DNA of 64,000 nt from Phyllobacterium phragmitis (GTDB lineage Bacteria > Pseudomonadota > Alphaproteobacteria > Rhizobiales > Rhizobiaceae): positions 1 to 64,000 of the forward strand of contig NZ_PVBR01000011.1 in assembly GCF_002980495.1 (NCBI RefSeq), written 5' to 3'. A program made the position numbers and the translations under genes. The number at the start of each line of letters is the position of its first letter. The first letter of the stretch is position 1. Below, one piece after another: positions 7,064-16,507 of this stretch. The notes beneath the pieces were generated by a model. It was not told the origin of the DNA. It saw only the letters and a list, made by a program, of their open reading frames with translations, and searched no databases.

Positions 7064-8034
7064 CAGGCGTCTATCCTTGCCACAGGATGGAAACAGCGGA
7101 AGGCGCGGCTGCCTTCCGACATCAGGTCGGGCATCGCCGCGCAAGCGTCGGTCGCCTGTTCGCACCGCGTGCGAAAACTGCATCCCGGCGGCAGACGATT
7201 GATAGCCGGCGTCATGCCCGGGATCTGCCGCAGGGGTTCGCCGCGATGGTTCTGCGACGGCACGGACATGATCAGCCCCCTTGTATAGGGGTGCCGTGGG
7301 TCCCCGAGAACCTCCTCGACGCTGCCCGTCTCCACCAGCCGCCCGGCATACATTACCGCGATATCATCGGCGAGCCGCGAGACAATGGCCAGATCGTGGG
7401 TGATCCAGATCACGGCCGTGTTCGACTGTTCGGCAAGCTTTTGAAATTCCGAGATGATCTGGCTCTGGATCGTGACGTCAAGCGCCGTCGTCGGCTCGTC
7501 GGCGATGATCAGGTCGGGATGGTGGAGAAGCGCGATGGCGATCGCCACGCGCTGGCGCATGCCGCCGGAAAATTCGTGCGGATAGGCGGAAAGCCTCTCG
7601 TCAGGACTGGGAATGCCGACGAGGCCGAGCGCATCGCGCGATCGCTGGCGAGCGACGTCCTTCGACACGGGATCATGTGCCCGCACAGCCTCGATCATCT
7701 GCGTGCCGACGGTCAGCACCGGATTGAGGGTCATCATCGGATCCTGGAAAACCATGGCGATCCGCTTGCCGCGCAGCCGGCGCATCTCGGCGTCGGAAAG
7801 CGTGGCGAGGTCGGTCCCGTCAAACAGGATCTGGCCGTCGACCACACGCCCCGGTCTGTCGAGCAGGCCCATGATCGAGAACCCGGTCACGGACTTTCCC
7901 GAGCCGGACTCGCCGACCAGGCCAAGCACCTTGCCGCGCTCAAGCCGGAAGGAAACGTCGTTGACCGCGCGCAGTCCGAGCTTGGCGCCGAATTCCGTGG
8001 CGAGATTGCGGACCTCTAGGAGAGCAGACATCAC
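7063..8034 (-). CDS. Peptide ABC transporter ATPase (DppD/OppD type)
   Basis: A 323-aa ATPase: Walker [11 protein letters not shown]-loop [12 protein letters not shown], signature [14 protein letters not shown], Walker [14 protein letters not shown]-loop WITHD. The C-terminal CSFRTRC...C cysteine segment typifies OppD/DppD-type subunits, some of which carry an Fe-S cluster. Its start overlaps the end of the permease gene by 4 nt and its stop overlaps the next ATPase start, so the operon is tightly coupled. Confidence 0.93.
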   Translation of the reverse strand: MMSALLEVRNLATEFGAKLGLRAVNDVSFRLERGKVLGLVGESGSGKSVTGFSIMGLLDRPGRVVDGQILFDGTDLATLSDAEMRRLRGKRIAMVFQDPMMTLNPVLTVGTQMIEAVRAHDPVSKDVARQRSRDALGLVGIPSPDERLSAYPHEFSGGMRQRVAIAIALLHHPDLIIADEPTTALDVTIQSQIISEFQKLAEQSNTAVIWITHDLAIVSRLADDIAVMYAGRLVETGSVEEVLGDPRHPYTRGLIMSVPSQNHRGEPLRQIPGMTPAINRLPPGCSFRTRCEQATDACAAMPDLMSEGSRAFRCFHPVARIDA

Positions 8035-8942
8035 GTATTCCTCGGATTGAGGACATCGCGCAGCCGGTCACCCACGAGATTGATGGAAACGATGGTGACC
8101 AGCAATGCTATGCCGGGGAAGAAGCTGATCCAGTAGAGCCCGGTGAGCAGATATTGATAGCCGTTGGAGATCAACATGCCCAGCGATGGTTCGGTGACCG
8201 AGGCGCCCAGCCCGAGGAAGGACAACGTCGCCTCGAGCCCGATGGCGCGAGCGACCTGCATGGTGGCGATGACGATCACCGGCGCGAGACAGTTGGGCAG
8301 GAGATGCCTGAACAGGATACGCCAGCCGGGCAGCCGGAAGGAGCGGGCCGCCTCGATATATTCCTTCTCGCGCTCGACCAGGGCTGTCGCCCGAACGGTC
8401 CGCGCATAGGTCGCCCATTCGGCAATGATCAGGGCGATCACGACGTTGAGGACGCCTTTGCCGAGAATGGCCAGCATCATGAGCGCCATCAGGATCGTCG
8501 GGAAGGACAGCTGCAGGTCCACCAGACGCATGAGCGCATTCTCGGTGCGGCCGCCGATATAGGCAGCGATCAGGCCCACCGTCGTACCGATGATCGCAGC
8601 CGCGAAAGCCGAAAGAATGCCCACGGTAAGCGACGTTCTCAGGCCGTAGAGAATGCCGGACAGGATGTCCCGCCCCTGGCTGTCGGTCCCCAGATGGTAG
8701 ACGAGGCCTGAGAAGGATTCAGACCCTGGCGGCAGACGGCCGTCGAGGATGTCGAGCTGCGTCAAATCATAGGGATCCTGCGGCGAGATGACCGATGCGA
8801 AGACCGCCAGCACAATGATGATGATGAGGACGGCGAGACCGGTCACCGCCCCTGGCGATCGGGAAAATTCCTGCAGTTGCCGGCGTAGCCTGCCCGGCTC
8901 CGGCGGGGCTTCGGGCATTACTGGGAGAGGGGCAATAGTCAT
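8031..8942 (-). CDS. Peptide ABC transporter permease (DppC type)
   Basis: A 303-aa inner-membrane permease. The first TM helix is at about 34-54, a periplasmic loop contains HLGTDSQGRDILSGILYGLRTSL (N-terminal OppC region, in two parts), and the binding-protein-dependent transport domain follows. The EAA loop near residue 200 (EAARSFRLPGWRILFRHLLP) contacts the ATPases. It overlaps the downstream ATPase gene by 4 nt and follows the DppB-type gene after 3 nt. Confidence 0.92.
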   Translation of the reverse strand: MTIAPLPVMPEAPPEPGRLRRQLQEFSRSPGAVTGLAVLIIIIVLAVFASVISPQDPYDLTQLDILDGRLPPGSESFSGLVYHLGTDSQGRDILSGILYGLRTSLTVGILSAFAAAIIGTTVGLIAAYIGGRTENALMRLVDLQLSFPTILMALMMLAILGKGVLNVVIALIIAEWATYARTVRATALVEREKEYIEAARSFRLPGWRILFRHLLPNCLAPVIVIATMQVARAIGLEATLSFLGLGASVTEPSLGMLISNGYQYLLTGLYWISFFPGIALLVTIVSINLVGDRLRDVLNPRNT

Positions 8943-8945
8943 GTC

Positions 8946-9920
8946 TCAAGCCCTCGCATCGAGCCGGACGCGCGGGTCCAGCAGCGTGTAACAGACATCG
9001 ATGAGGAAGTTCAGGGTGACGAACAGCAGCACCATCATCATCAGATAGGCGACGATGACGGGCCGATCGAGGAGATTGATCGAGTCGATAATGAGCTTTC
9101 CCATGCCCGGCCAGGCGAAGATGCTCTCGGTTACGACCGAGAACGCGATCAGCGACCCGAATTCCAGGCCAATGATGGTCACGAGCGGGATCATCAGGTT
9201 CTTCAGCACATGCACGAAGATGATGCGGCGTTCGGGCAGTCCCTTGGCGCGGGCAAACTTGATGTAGTCCTGCGGCAGCACTTCCTGGACCCCGGCGCGC
9301 GTCAGCCGCAATATGAGCGAGGTCTTGAACAGGGCAAGATTGAAGGCCGGCAAAAGCAGATGGACCAGGCCGTCTTTCGTAAGAAAGGACCATTGCGCAC
9401 CGAGGAATTCCGCCGTGACGCCTCGCCCGTTGGTGGGCAACCAGCGCAGTTCGACCGAAAACACCATGATCAGCATGAGCCCGACCCAGAAGGTCGGCAG
9501 GGAGAAGCCGAGGATGGAACCGCTCATGATGATGCGGGACGACAGGCGGTTCGGATAGAGTCCGGCATAGAGCCCGAGCGGCAGCCCGATGACGATCGCG
9601 ATCAACAATGCGGAGATCGCCAGTTCGAGGGTGGCCGGCAGTCTTTCGAGGATCAACCCCAATGCCGGACGGCCATAGACGAAACTGTCGCCGAAATCAC
9701 CATGCGTGAGCCCTTGGAGAAATAGCAGATATTGTTTCCACAAGGGTTGGTCGAGACCGTAATGCGCGATGACGCGCAGCCTCTCAGCCTGGTTTGCATC
9801 GGGATTGATCAGGATGTCGACCGGGTTGCCGATGACGCTGACGCCGATGAAGACGATCACTGTCATGGCGAGGATCACGAACAATGCCTGGATCAGCCGC
9901 CGTATCAGGGAGATGGCCAT
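8946..9920 (-). CDS. Peptide ABC transporter permease (DppB type)
   Basis: A 324-aa permease beginning MAISLIRRLIQALFVILAMT, the typical DppB N-terminal helix, with the GDFGDSFVYGRP periplasmic segment and about six TM helices. The EAA-type loop reads YIKFARAKGLPERRIIFVHV. It pairs with the DppC-type permease three bases downstream to form the peptide channel. It lies 15 nt after the gamma-glutamyltransferase gene, linking uptake to hydrolysis. Confidence 0.92.
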   Translation of the reverse strand: MAISLIRRLIQALFVILAMTVIVFIGVSVIGNPVDILINPDANQAERLRVIAHYGLDQPLWKQYLLFLQGLTHGDFGDSFVYGRPALGLILERLPATLELAISALLIAIVIGLPLGLYAGLYPNRLSSRIIMSGSILGFSLPTFWVGLMLIMVFSVELRWLPTNGRGVTAEFLGAQWSFLTKDGLVHLLLPAFNLALFKTSLILRLTRAGVQEVLPQDYIKFARAKGLPERRIIFVHVLKNLMIPLVTIIGLEFGSLIAFSVVTESIFAWPGMGKLIIDSINLLDRPVIVAYLMMMVLLFVTLNFLIDVCYTLLDPRVRLDARA

Positions 9921-9935
9921 GATGCCTTTCCTTTC

Positions 9936-11546
9936 TCACGCCACCGACAGCGAAAGCCCGTCGCGTTGGGGATCCGCGGCGCCGCGGGATACCCCGTCCT
10001 CGATCTTGATCGCATGGAGGGCAGCGAAGGCATAAGTCTGCGGCGAACGGGCAACGTCGTAGCCTTCGTTGCGAAGCTCCTTCTCAACGGAACGGCGAAT
10101 GCGGTTGCAGATATCGATTTTGTTCGACACGCCGACAACGCGTGGCGCCATCACCGCCTCGAGAACCGACATATCGAAGTCGATGATGTTCATCAGGCAT
10201 TGCGCCACCGTCGGCGCAATATAGCTGCCGCCAGGTGCGCCGACCACCACATAGGGATCGTCGCCGTTGAAGACGATGGTCGGAGCGGCCGAACTCGGGC
10301 GACGCTTGCCCGGCGCGATCGATCCGGGTTTGCCGGGGTATGGATTGAAGCGGCTCATCGTGCCGTTGTACATGAAGCCGAGCCCGTCGGTGATGGCGCC
10401 CGACGGACTGCCGAGCGTATGGGTCATCGCCACCGCGTTGCCATGCTTGTCGATGACGGAGACGTGGGTCGTCTCGCGCTGCGAACGGTCCATCCGGCGG
10501 ACATCGGCCCGCTCCCCTGCCCTGATTGCCTGCGCATGGGCGGCCACGTGGGATTTCGATATCAAGCGTTCGAACGGGACATCGACATATTCGGGATCGC
10601 CCATATGGGCGTCCTTGTCGATGGTCATGCGCTTCATCGCCTCGAACAGTGTCCTGACATGCTCTGTCCCGCCGTGCTGCATGGTGCGGACGTTGAAATT
10701 CTCCATGATGTGGAGGATTTCGAGCATCGGGAAGCCGGAACCCGGCGGTGGCGAGGTGGCGATGCGGTGCCCGCGATATTCGCCCCAGATCGGCGAGACT
10801 TTCGAAAGTTCGTATTTCGCCAGATCATCGCGGCCGATGAGACCGCCGTTTGCAGCAAAATCGTCGGCGATCCGCTCTGCAAGCTCACCGTGATAAAATA
10901 TGTCGGAGCCGCCGCTCCTGGCGATAAGCTCCAGCGTGTCGGCCATGTCGCGATTGACGAGTGTTTCGCCGACATCGCGCAGCGACCCGTCATCGCGGAA
11001 ATAGACCTTCCGGCCGGTCGACGAGAAGCGCAGCTTGTCCTGCGTGTTGGCGAAACCATCGTCGGACTGATCCTTGGACCAGTACCAGTGCATGTGGTTG
11101 CGGATCATCAAGCCATTGCGGGCATAGTCTATCGCAGGCGCGATCAGGTCGGCCCAGTCAAAGCTGCCATAGTCACGCAGTGCCGTTTCATAGCCTTTCA
11201 AGGAACCTGGCGTGCAAACGGCGAGATAGCCGATATCGGAGATATTGCCGTCGAGAATATAACCGAAACCGTCGCGGCTCTCGCCCTGGACCTTGTCGAC
11301 CCACATGTCGGGCGTCGCGGCCAATGGCGCGCGGGCATAGAATTCGAGAATGTCGTGAACGCCCTTTGACGGCATATAGACATGCATTGAGCCAAAACCG
11401 CCGATGCCCGCCATCTGCGGATCGACCACGCCCTGGACAAACGCGCAGGCGAGTGCGGCGTCGACCGCATTGCCGCCGCGCTCAAGCACGGCGGCCCCGG
11501 CTTCCACCGCCTCCGGCTGCGGCGCCACGATCGTCGCATTCTTCAT
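9936..11546 (-). CDS. ggt: Gamma-glutamyltransferase family protein
   Basis: A 536-aa Ntn-hydrolase of the gamma-glutamyltranspeptidase family. The self-processing site ETTHVSVIDKHGNAVAMTH is visible; the nucleophile is the first Thr (about residue 359), which becomes the N-terminus of the small subunit after autocleavage. The GGNAVDAA motif near residue 24 and the GSPSGAITDGLGFMYN and GAPGGSYIAPTV motifs also fit. There is no signal peptide, so unlike the periplasmic E. coli enzyme it should act in the cytoplasm on imported substrates. Its start overlaps the hydrolase gene stop by 4 nt, and it sits in an operon with a peptide importer. Likely substrates are gamma-glutamyl peptides or glutathione-type compounds. 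Family members also include cephalosporin acylases. Confidence 0.88.
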   Translation of the reverse strand: MKNATIVAPQPEAVEAGAAVLERGGNAVDAALACAFVQGVVDPQMAGIGGFGSMHVYMPSKGVHDILEFYARAPLAATPDMWVDKVQGESRDGFGYILDGNISDIGYLAVCTPGSLKGYETALRDYGSFDWADLIAPAIDYARNGLMIRNHMHWYWSKDQSDDGFANTQDKLRFSSTGRKVYFRDDGSLRDVGETLVNRDMADTLELIARSGGSDIFYHGELAERIADDFAANGGLIGRDDLAKYELSKVSPIWGEYRGHRIATSPPPGSGFPMLEILHIMENFNVRTMQHGGTEHVRTLFEAMKRMTIDKDAHMGDPEYVDVPFERLISKSHVAAHAQAIRAGERADVRRMDRSQRETTHVSVIDKHGNAVAMTHTLGSPSGAITDGLGFMYNGTMSRFNPYPGKPGSIAPGKRRPSSAAPTIVFNGDDPYVVVGAPGGSYIAPTVAQCLMNIIDFDMSVLEAVMAPRVVGVSNKIDICNRIRRSVEKELRNEGYDVARSPQTYAFAALHAIKIEDGVSRGAADPQRDGLSLSVA

Positions 11547-12397
11547 TTCATGCGCCTTTCAGCCAGGACCTTGGCGAGGAAGGCTTTCACATGGCCGAGC
11601 ACCTTCATCCGGTCATGGGAAACGCCCGCCACCTTGTCGAACGTCACATCGACGCCGGCGGCGCGAAAGGATGCGGCCAGAGCCTCGAGCCGTGCCGGGC
11701 GGGTTTCGCCGGCGTCGTTGGCGCCTTCCATATAGTAGACGCTGCTGGGCTTGTGGGTGATTTCCCAGGTTTCCAGATCGGCATCGCCGACGACCATATG
11801 AACGGGAACCTTGGCCAGCGTCTCGGGATCGAACCGCTTGCCGAAGCGCGCCTCGATATCGCGAATACCCACCCACCAGTCGCGGTTCGGATCGAGAAGC
11901 GTGACCGAACCCGGCGCACCGATGGAGGCCGCCCACAGCTTCCCGGGATGCAGGATCGCGAAGCGATGCGCGAAATGTCCACCGCCGGAGAAGCCGAAGA
12001 TCGCGAACTTGGACCAGTCTTGACCGTATTTCGCCGCCATCTCCTCCACCATGGCAAGCACAGCGCGATCATAGCGAAGGTCGCCTTCCTGCATGTATTT
12101 GTAGCCGGACCGCGCACCGTCACCCATGACGTTCACCGGAAAGATCGGACAAAGGACGGCGCAATCATTGTAGAGACCGAATTCGGCGAACCCGTCGCGA
12201 AATTCGATCGCCGAAGTCCGACCGGTGCCATGCACCGCAACCAGAAGGTCGATCTTCCGACCGTCCGCGGCGGTCGGCGGAATGTAGAGAAGAAGGTGGA
12301 GCCTGGGATCGATCGTCGAGGCGAAGATCGCCGTCTGTCCATAGTCGTAGACTGCCCGTGCCCGGGCGGCTGCGCCGCTCGTACCGAGTTCCTGCAT
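11543..12397 (-). CDS. Alpha/beta hydrolase (esterase/peptidase-like)
   Basis: A 284-aa alpha/beta-hydrolase fold protein. The nucleophile elbow is GFSGGG (Ser near residue 145, in FAIFGFSGGGHFAHRFA), the likely acid lies in VVGDADLETW and the His in GVSHDRM near the C-terminus. An HGTGRT oxyanion-type motif lies near residue 58. The start ATG 12397 has an AGGAGA ribosome site 6 nt upstream; a longer frame upstream overlaps nothing plausible. No signal peptide is seen, so it is cytoplasmic. Being between the binding-protein and GGT genes, it probably processes the same imported compound (ester or amide), but the substrate is unknown. Confidence 0.75.
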   Translation of the reverse strand: MQELGTSGAAARARAVYDYGQTAIFASTIDPRLHLLLYIPPTAADGRKIDLLVAVHGTGRTSAIEFRDGFAEFGLYNDCAVLCPIFPVNVMGDGARSGYKYMQEGDLRYDRAVLAMVEEMAAKYGQDWSKFAIFGFSGGGHFAHRFAILHPGKLWAASIGAPGSVTLLDPNRDWWVGIRDIEARFGKRFDPETLAKVPVHMVVGDADLETWEITHKPSSVYYMEGANDAGETRPARLEALAASFRAAGVDVTFDKVAGVSHDRMKVLGHVKAFLAKVLAERRMK

Positions 12398-12456
12398 GCT
12401 GGTCTCCTGGAGAAAAAATGGACGGGTGGCCTGATGCCTCCCGTCCTTTGCCGTGC

Positions 12457-14031
12457 TTATTGTGCGGGCTCGACGAAATAGGCGAGCGTATATTTGTCGC
12501 CGCGCGGGGTGTAGCGGACGGTCTTCTTGGCACCGAGCACGACGTTCTCGTAATGCATCGGCAGCAGCCACAGCTTGTTGAAGGTCAGTTCTGACAACTT
12601 TCCGAGCAGCGGGAGCCGTTCCGTCTCATCGAGCGTAGAGCTTGCTTTTGCCAGCACTTCGTCGATTTTCGGATCCGAGATGCCGCCGCCATTATAGCGG
12701 CCGGTTCCCTTTTCCTCGTTGCGCGTGGCGACCAGAGCGACGGTGGGATTGGTCGTCTCCCCCGTGTTCACGCCCCACGATCCGAGGAAGAGGCTGAACT
12801 TGCCGTCGGGATAGGCTTCCGAATACATCGACCATGGCTGGACTTCGACCTGCGTCTGGATACCGATGCGCGCCAGCATCTGGCCAACCGCCTGGACGAT
12901 CTCGCTATCCTTCACATAACGCCCCGAAGGACCATGCAGCGTCAAGCGGAAGCCATCTGGATACCCAGCCTCCGCAAGAAGGGCCTTTGCAGCCTTCGGA
13001 TCATAGGAGACGGGCTCCACCGCTTCCGAATGCCCCATATAGCCCTGGGCGACGAACTGATCGGCAACGGTACCGTTCTTCTGCATGACGCGCTCGACGA
13101 TGGCCGGGCGATTGATCGCCATCAGGATGGCGCGGCGCACGCGCTCGTCCTTCAGCGGGTTCTCGCTCAGCGCCGAACCGTCGGCCGCCTTGATGAAGGG
13201 CGATACGTCATTGCTGACATCCATGCCGAGATAGACCAAACGCGACGACTGGCCGTTGATGACCTGGAGATCCTCGCTCCCCTCGACACGCGCCATTCCG
13301 TCAGCCGGCAAGGCTTCGATGATATCGATCTCGTTGGACAACAGCGAAGCCAGACGCGCGCCGTCGTCCGGCAGGAAGCGAAGCGTGACGTCGGACCAAT
13401 GTGAGGCGCCGGCGAAATAATCGTCATTGCGCTTCAGGACAAGCCGGTCGCCCGGCGAAAAGGAGGAAAAGGTGTAAGCGCCAGTCCCGATGGCGCATTT
13501 GCCGTTGTCGAAATCCTGGACAGGAGCCTCGGCGCAATCGGCGCTGATGATGCGGATGCGGCTGATGGAATTCAGGAGCAGCGGATCGGGCACGCTGGTT
13601 TCGACAATCACCGTCATCGGATCCTTCGCGGTGACCTTGACGATGTTGCGGGTATAGGAGGCGAAACCCTGGCTCGGCTTGTCGCGGGCACGAAGCAAGG
13701 AGGCGACCACGTCTTCCGCATCGAAAGTGCTGCCGTCGTGGAATTTCACGCCCTCGCGCAGCTTGAACTCCCAATGGGTTGGATCCACCGTCTTCCATTC
13801 CGTGGCCAGTTCGGGCTGGTTGGTCGAGACGCCCGTCAGGTTGATCAGGCTGTCCCATATATGGCGAGAGGTCGCATTGTTCGGCGCCGAGCTGTCCTCG
13901 TGCGGATCGAGCGTGGTGGGCGTGGTGGACATGCCGATGATAAGCGGTGCGGCCTGCGCCAAGCCGGGTGTCGGGATCGCCGCGGTTGCAAGCAGCATCA
14001 ACGCCGCCGATTTCAAGAATGTTTTTGTCAT
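12457..14031 (-). CDS. Peptide ABC transporter substrate-binding protein
   Basis: A 524-aa DppA/OppA-family (SBP_bac_5) periplasmic protein. MTKTFLKSAALMLLATAAIP leads a signal peptide ending near GLAQA. The HWEFKLREGVKFHDGSTF signature lies near residue 80, YDPKAAKALLAEAGYPDGF near 340, and the complete RYTPRGDKYTLA C-terminus is present, unlike in the damaged copy at 3377. The start 14031 follows a GAGAGGAA ribosome site. It is the first gene of the operon, 59 nt ahead of the hydrolase, and supplies substrate to the DppBCDF-type transporter five genes away. The nearby IclR regulator probably controls it. Confidence 0.92.
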   Translation of the reverse strand: MTKTFLKSAALMLLATAAIPTPGLAQAAPLIIGMSTTPTTLDPHEDSSAPNNATSRHIWDSLINLTGVSTNQPELATEWKTVDPTHWEFKLREGVKFHDGSTFDAEDVVASLLRARDKPSQGFASYTRNIVKVTAKDPMTVIVETSVPDPLLLNSISRIRIISADCAEAPVQDFDNGKCAIGTGAYTFSSFSPGDRLVLKRNDDYFAGASHWSDVTLRFLPDDGARLASLLSNEIDIIEALPADGMARVEGSEDLQVINGQSSRLVYLGMDVSNDVSPFIKAADGSALSENPLKDERVRRAILMAINRPAIVERVMQKNGTVADQFVAQGYMGHSEAVEPVSYDPKAAKALLAEAGYPDGFRLTLHGPSGRYVKDSEIVQAVGQMLARIGIQTQVEVQPWSMYSEAYPDGKFSLFLGSWGVNTGETTNPTVALVATRNEEKGTGRYNGGGISDPKIDEVLAKASSTLDETERLPLLGKLSELTFNKLWLLPMHYENVVLGAKKTVRYTPRGDKYTLAYFVEPAQ

Positions 14032-14155
14032 TGTTCCTCTCTCGTGGTTTCGAGTCGTTGGCCGATCTTTTTGCCGGCTTCCACGAACGGGAGCAGCCCC
14101 GTTTCTCCTCAATGCTTAGAATTCTGTCACAAAGCTGTCAAACCAAAATCAGGCG

Positions 14156-14174
14156 TGTTACATTGCATGTAACA
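14156..14174. promoter_or_regulatory. Inverted repeat, candidate IclR operator
   Basis: TGTTACAT-TGC-ATGTAACA is a perfect 8+8 inverted repeat in the gap between the binding-protein gene (start 14031) and the IclR gene (start 14238). It is the most symmetrical element in this intergenic region and is well placed to regulate both divergent units. Binding by the IclR protein is inferred from position. Confidence 0.5.
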
Positions 14175-14237
14175 GTAAAAACAGCCACTTTTTGGCCTGT
14201 TCATTTCAATCGTTCACCGCACGGAGAGGGGTAAGCC

Positions 14238-14990
14238 TTGCAGGAAAATTCATTTTTGGTTCAATCTGTTGACACAGCAATATCCGTCCTTATGGCGGTT
14301 GCCAAAACGCCGGATGTCCGCTTGTCCGACATAGCCCGAAATCTCGGTGAAACAAAACCGCGTGTCCTTCGAATGTTACGCACACTGGAACACCGAGGAA
14401 TGGTGCAAAAGACCCAGAAAGGCGGATTCCGCCTCGGCAATACCATTATTGTCTTGGGAACAGCTGCATCGACGCAGGTCGATCTCGTCAGGATTGCCAG
14501 CCCGATCATGGAAGATGTCGGGCAGAAGGTGAACGAGACTGTGCAGCTTCGCATAATCGATAATTCGGAAGCTCTTTGTATCGCCAAATTCGAGCCGTCC
14601 CGGGATCTAAGGGTGCATGCTATGATTGGCCGCCGCCGCCCCCTTTATGCCGGATCAAGGAAGGTCCTGCTGGCATTCCTCCCGCCGCAAGTTCAGCAAC
14701 AGATGTTACCCGAAAAACTCGATCGCTTCACGCAGCGAACCACAACTGACCGCTCAAGGCTTGCCGCACAGCTTCAGGCCGTTCGGAAGACCGGTCATTG
14801 CATCACCCGTGGTGAGGTAAGTGAACAGATCGTTTCAGTAGCGGTCCCGGTCCTCGCCTTTGACGGTTCGGTGATCGCCGCCCTGAACATTGCAGCTCCA
14901 GCCTTTCGCACACAGGAAGATGACCTTCGGCGTTTTACAACACTCCTGAAAGATGCGGCCCAGCAGATCTCCAAGGGCCTCGGCTGGTAA
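14238..14990 (+). CDS. IclR-family transcriptional regulator
   Basis: A 250-aa IclR regulator. The N-terminal HTH (residues ~8-60: VQSVDTAISVLMAVAK, then SDIARNLGETKPRVLRMLRTL) is followed by the IclR effector domain with the conserved TVQLRIID, GRRRPLYAGSRKVLLAFLP and ITRGEVSEQIVSVAVPVL segments. The start is TTG at 14238, supported by GAGAGGGG at 14224-14231; no in-frame ATG lies ahead of the HTH. It is divergent from the peptide/GGT operon and is its likely regulator, with a gamma-glutamyl compound or breakdown product as a plausible ligand (inference). Confidence 0.9.
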   Translation: MQENSFLVQSVDTAISVLMAVAKTPDVRLSDIARNLGETKPRVLRMLRTLEHRGMVQKTQKGGFRLGNTIIVLGTAASTQVDLVRIASPIMEDVGQKVNETVQLRIIDNSEALCIAKFEPSRDLRVHAMIGRRRPLYAGSRKVLLAFLPPQVQQQMLPEKLDRFTQRTTTDRSRLAAQLQAVRKTGHCITRGEVSEQIVSVAVPVLAFDGSVIAALNIAAPAFRTQEDDLRRFTTLLKDAAQQISKGLGW

Positions 14991-15159
14991 GAATCATACC
15001 CTGACAACCAACGGAACACGGATGCGCTCCATTTTTCCGGGCGTCAGCGGAGCAGCGTCCGGGCGGGGCCCTGAGCCGCGAGATGTGATACGCGATCCAT
15101 CTATCTAGGAAGCCCGCGCCGGCCAGCCAGGCGTCCTGTTCCCCGGCCGACGATGAAAT

Positions 15160-16017
15160 CTAATGCAGATGCCTCAGCTTGTCAGGGTTTCGCACCACAT
15201 AGATTGCTGAAACCTTTCCGTCCTTGATTTCGAGCGCGGTCGTCTGGAGTTCACCATCGGCCTCTAGCGTGATGAAACCGGGCAATCCATTGACGAATCC
15301 AGCACGAACAAGCGTCGAGCCATTCTTCTGGAACAGAGCCGCCAAATGTTCGTGCACCTTCATGACGGCATCGAACCCGACAATGGGCTCCATGGCTGCT
15401 GAACGCTTGCCGCCACCGTCGGCATGGACACTGACTTCGGCTGCCAACATCGCACCAAGCGCCTTCATATCGCCGCTGCGGGAGGCGGTGAAGAACGCTT
15501 CGGCAAGCTCGACGCCACGTTGCTTGTCCACCTCAAAGCGAGGCCTCGCCTCGCGGACATGGGTGCGGGCGCGGCTGGCGAGCTGGCGGCATGCAGCCGG
15601 ATCACGCTGGATGGTCGTAGCGACGTCCTCGAAACTGAGCCCGAACACGTCGTGCAGCAGGAAGGTCGCCCGCTCGAGCGGCGAAAGCCGCTCCAATGCA
15701 CGCATCAGCGGCAAGGTGACGTCTTCGTCTTCCTCCTCCTCCATGACGGGATCGGGAAGCCAAGGACCGATATATGTTTCACGCTGGCGTCGCGCTGATT
15801 TGAGCTGATCGAGGCAGAGCCGCGTGACAATGCTGCGCAAGAACGCTTCGGGCTCACGCACTTCGCCACGGTCCGCTCCTATCCAGCGGATGAAGGCCTC
15901 CTGTACAACATCCTCGGCGTCGGCCACGCAGCCCAGCATGCGGTAGGCGATGCGCATGAGCTTTGGACGCAGCGGGCTGAAACTCGCCGCTGCGTCCTCG
16001 GACCTGGCGTCCACCAT
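15160..16017 (-). CDS. ECF41-family sigma factor (SigJ-like, SnoaL C-terminal domain)
   Basis: A 285-aa extracytoplasmic-function sigma factor. Region 2 spans residues ~15-80 and region 4 ~110-160 (LSPLERATFLLHDVFGLSFEDVATTIQ). They are followed by a SnoaL/NTF2-like extension. The three marks of ECF41 are all present: WLPDP in the linker, DGGGK in the extension and NPDKL at the C-terminus. In this family the extension replaces an anti-sigma factor and modulates activity. The start ATG 16017 overlaps the upstream decarboxylase stop (TGATG). The gene is co-transcribed from the ECF41 promoter at 16508-16534, so it should autoregulate. Confidence 0.93.
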   Translation of the reverse strand: MVDARSEDAAASFSPLRPKLMRIAYRMLGCVADAEDVVQEAFIRWIGADRGEVREPEAFLRSIVTRLCLDQLKSARRQRETYIGPWLPDPVMEEEEDEDVTLPLMRALERLSPLERATFLLHDVFGLSFEDVATTIQRDPAACRQLASRARTHVREARPRFEVDKQRGVELAEAFFTASRSGDMKALGAMLAAEVSVHADGGGKRSAAMEPIVGFDAVMKVHEHLAALFQKNGSTLVRAGFVNGLPGFITLEADGELQTTALEIKDGKVSAIYVVRNPDKLRHLH

Positions 16018-16475
16018 CAGGCGGCGGCCTTCGCGGCCGCCGGATCGACCCACAAGCCGAAGCCGATCGCGATCCGGTTCCACCCGTTGATGACATTGAT
16101 CATCAATGTGAGGTTGACCTGCTCCTCCTCCGTGAACTGAGCCTTCACGGCTTCATAGGCACTTTCGTGCGTATGTCCTTCGGAAAGCCGCGTCAGAGCC
16201 TCGGTCCAGCCGAGCGCTGCGCGTTCGCGATCGGTGTAGCAAGGGGCCTCGCGCCAGGCCGACAGCAGGTAGATGCGCTGCTCGGTCTCTCCCTTCGCGC
16301 GCGCCTCCGCTGTATGCATATTGATGCAGTTGGCGCAGGCGTTGATCTGGGAGGCACGGATCTTAACGAGTTCGATGAGGCTCGGCTCGAGGCTGGAAGC
16401 GATGGCCATCGATGTACCGGTCCAGCTCTTCATGAGTGAAGGGGCTGCGGCGAAAGGATCAAGTTTGGCAGTCAT
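16017..16475 (-). CDS. Carboxymuconolactone decarboxylase / AhpD-like protein
   Basis: A 152-aa all-helical protein of the CMD/AhpD family with a redox CxxC-plus-His motif (NACANCINMHTAEARAKG, residues ~46-63). Proteins of this type act as peroxidase-linked disulfide oxidoreductases or decarboxylases. CMD genes are the classical neighbours and targets of ECF41 sigma factors. The start ATG 16475 (MTAKLDPF) has AAGGAAA about 9 nt upstream; a longer reading into the promoter region is rejected because it would include the promoter core. It is the first gene of the unit with the sigma factor. Confidence 0.88.
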   Translation of the reverse strand: MTAKLDPFAAAPSLMKSWTGTSMAIASSLEPSLIELVKIRASQINACANCINMHTAEARAKGETEQRIYLLSAWREAPCYTDRERAALGWTEALTRLSEGHTHESAYEAVKAQFTEEEQVNLTLMINVINGWNRIAIGFGLWVDPAAAKAAA

Positions 16476-16507
16476 GATTCGTTTCCTTCTGTTGGTTGCA
16501 ACATCAT

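Noticed and set aside
9732-11369. 545-codon open frame opposite the gamma-glutamyltransferase gene
   Set aside because: A GC-rich shadow of a clearly identified gene; composition is His/Arg/Asp-rich antisense type.
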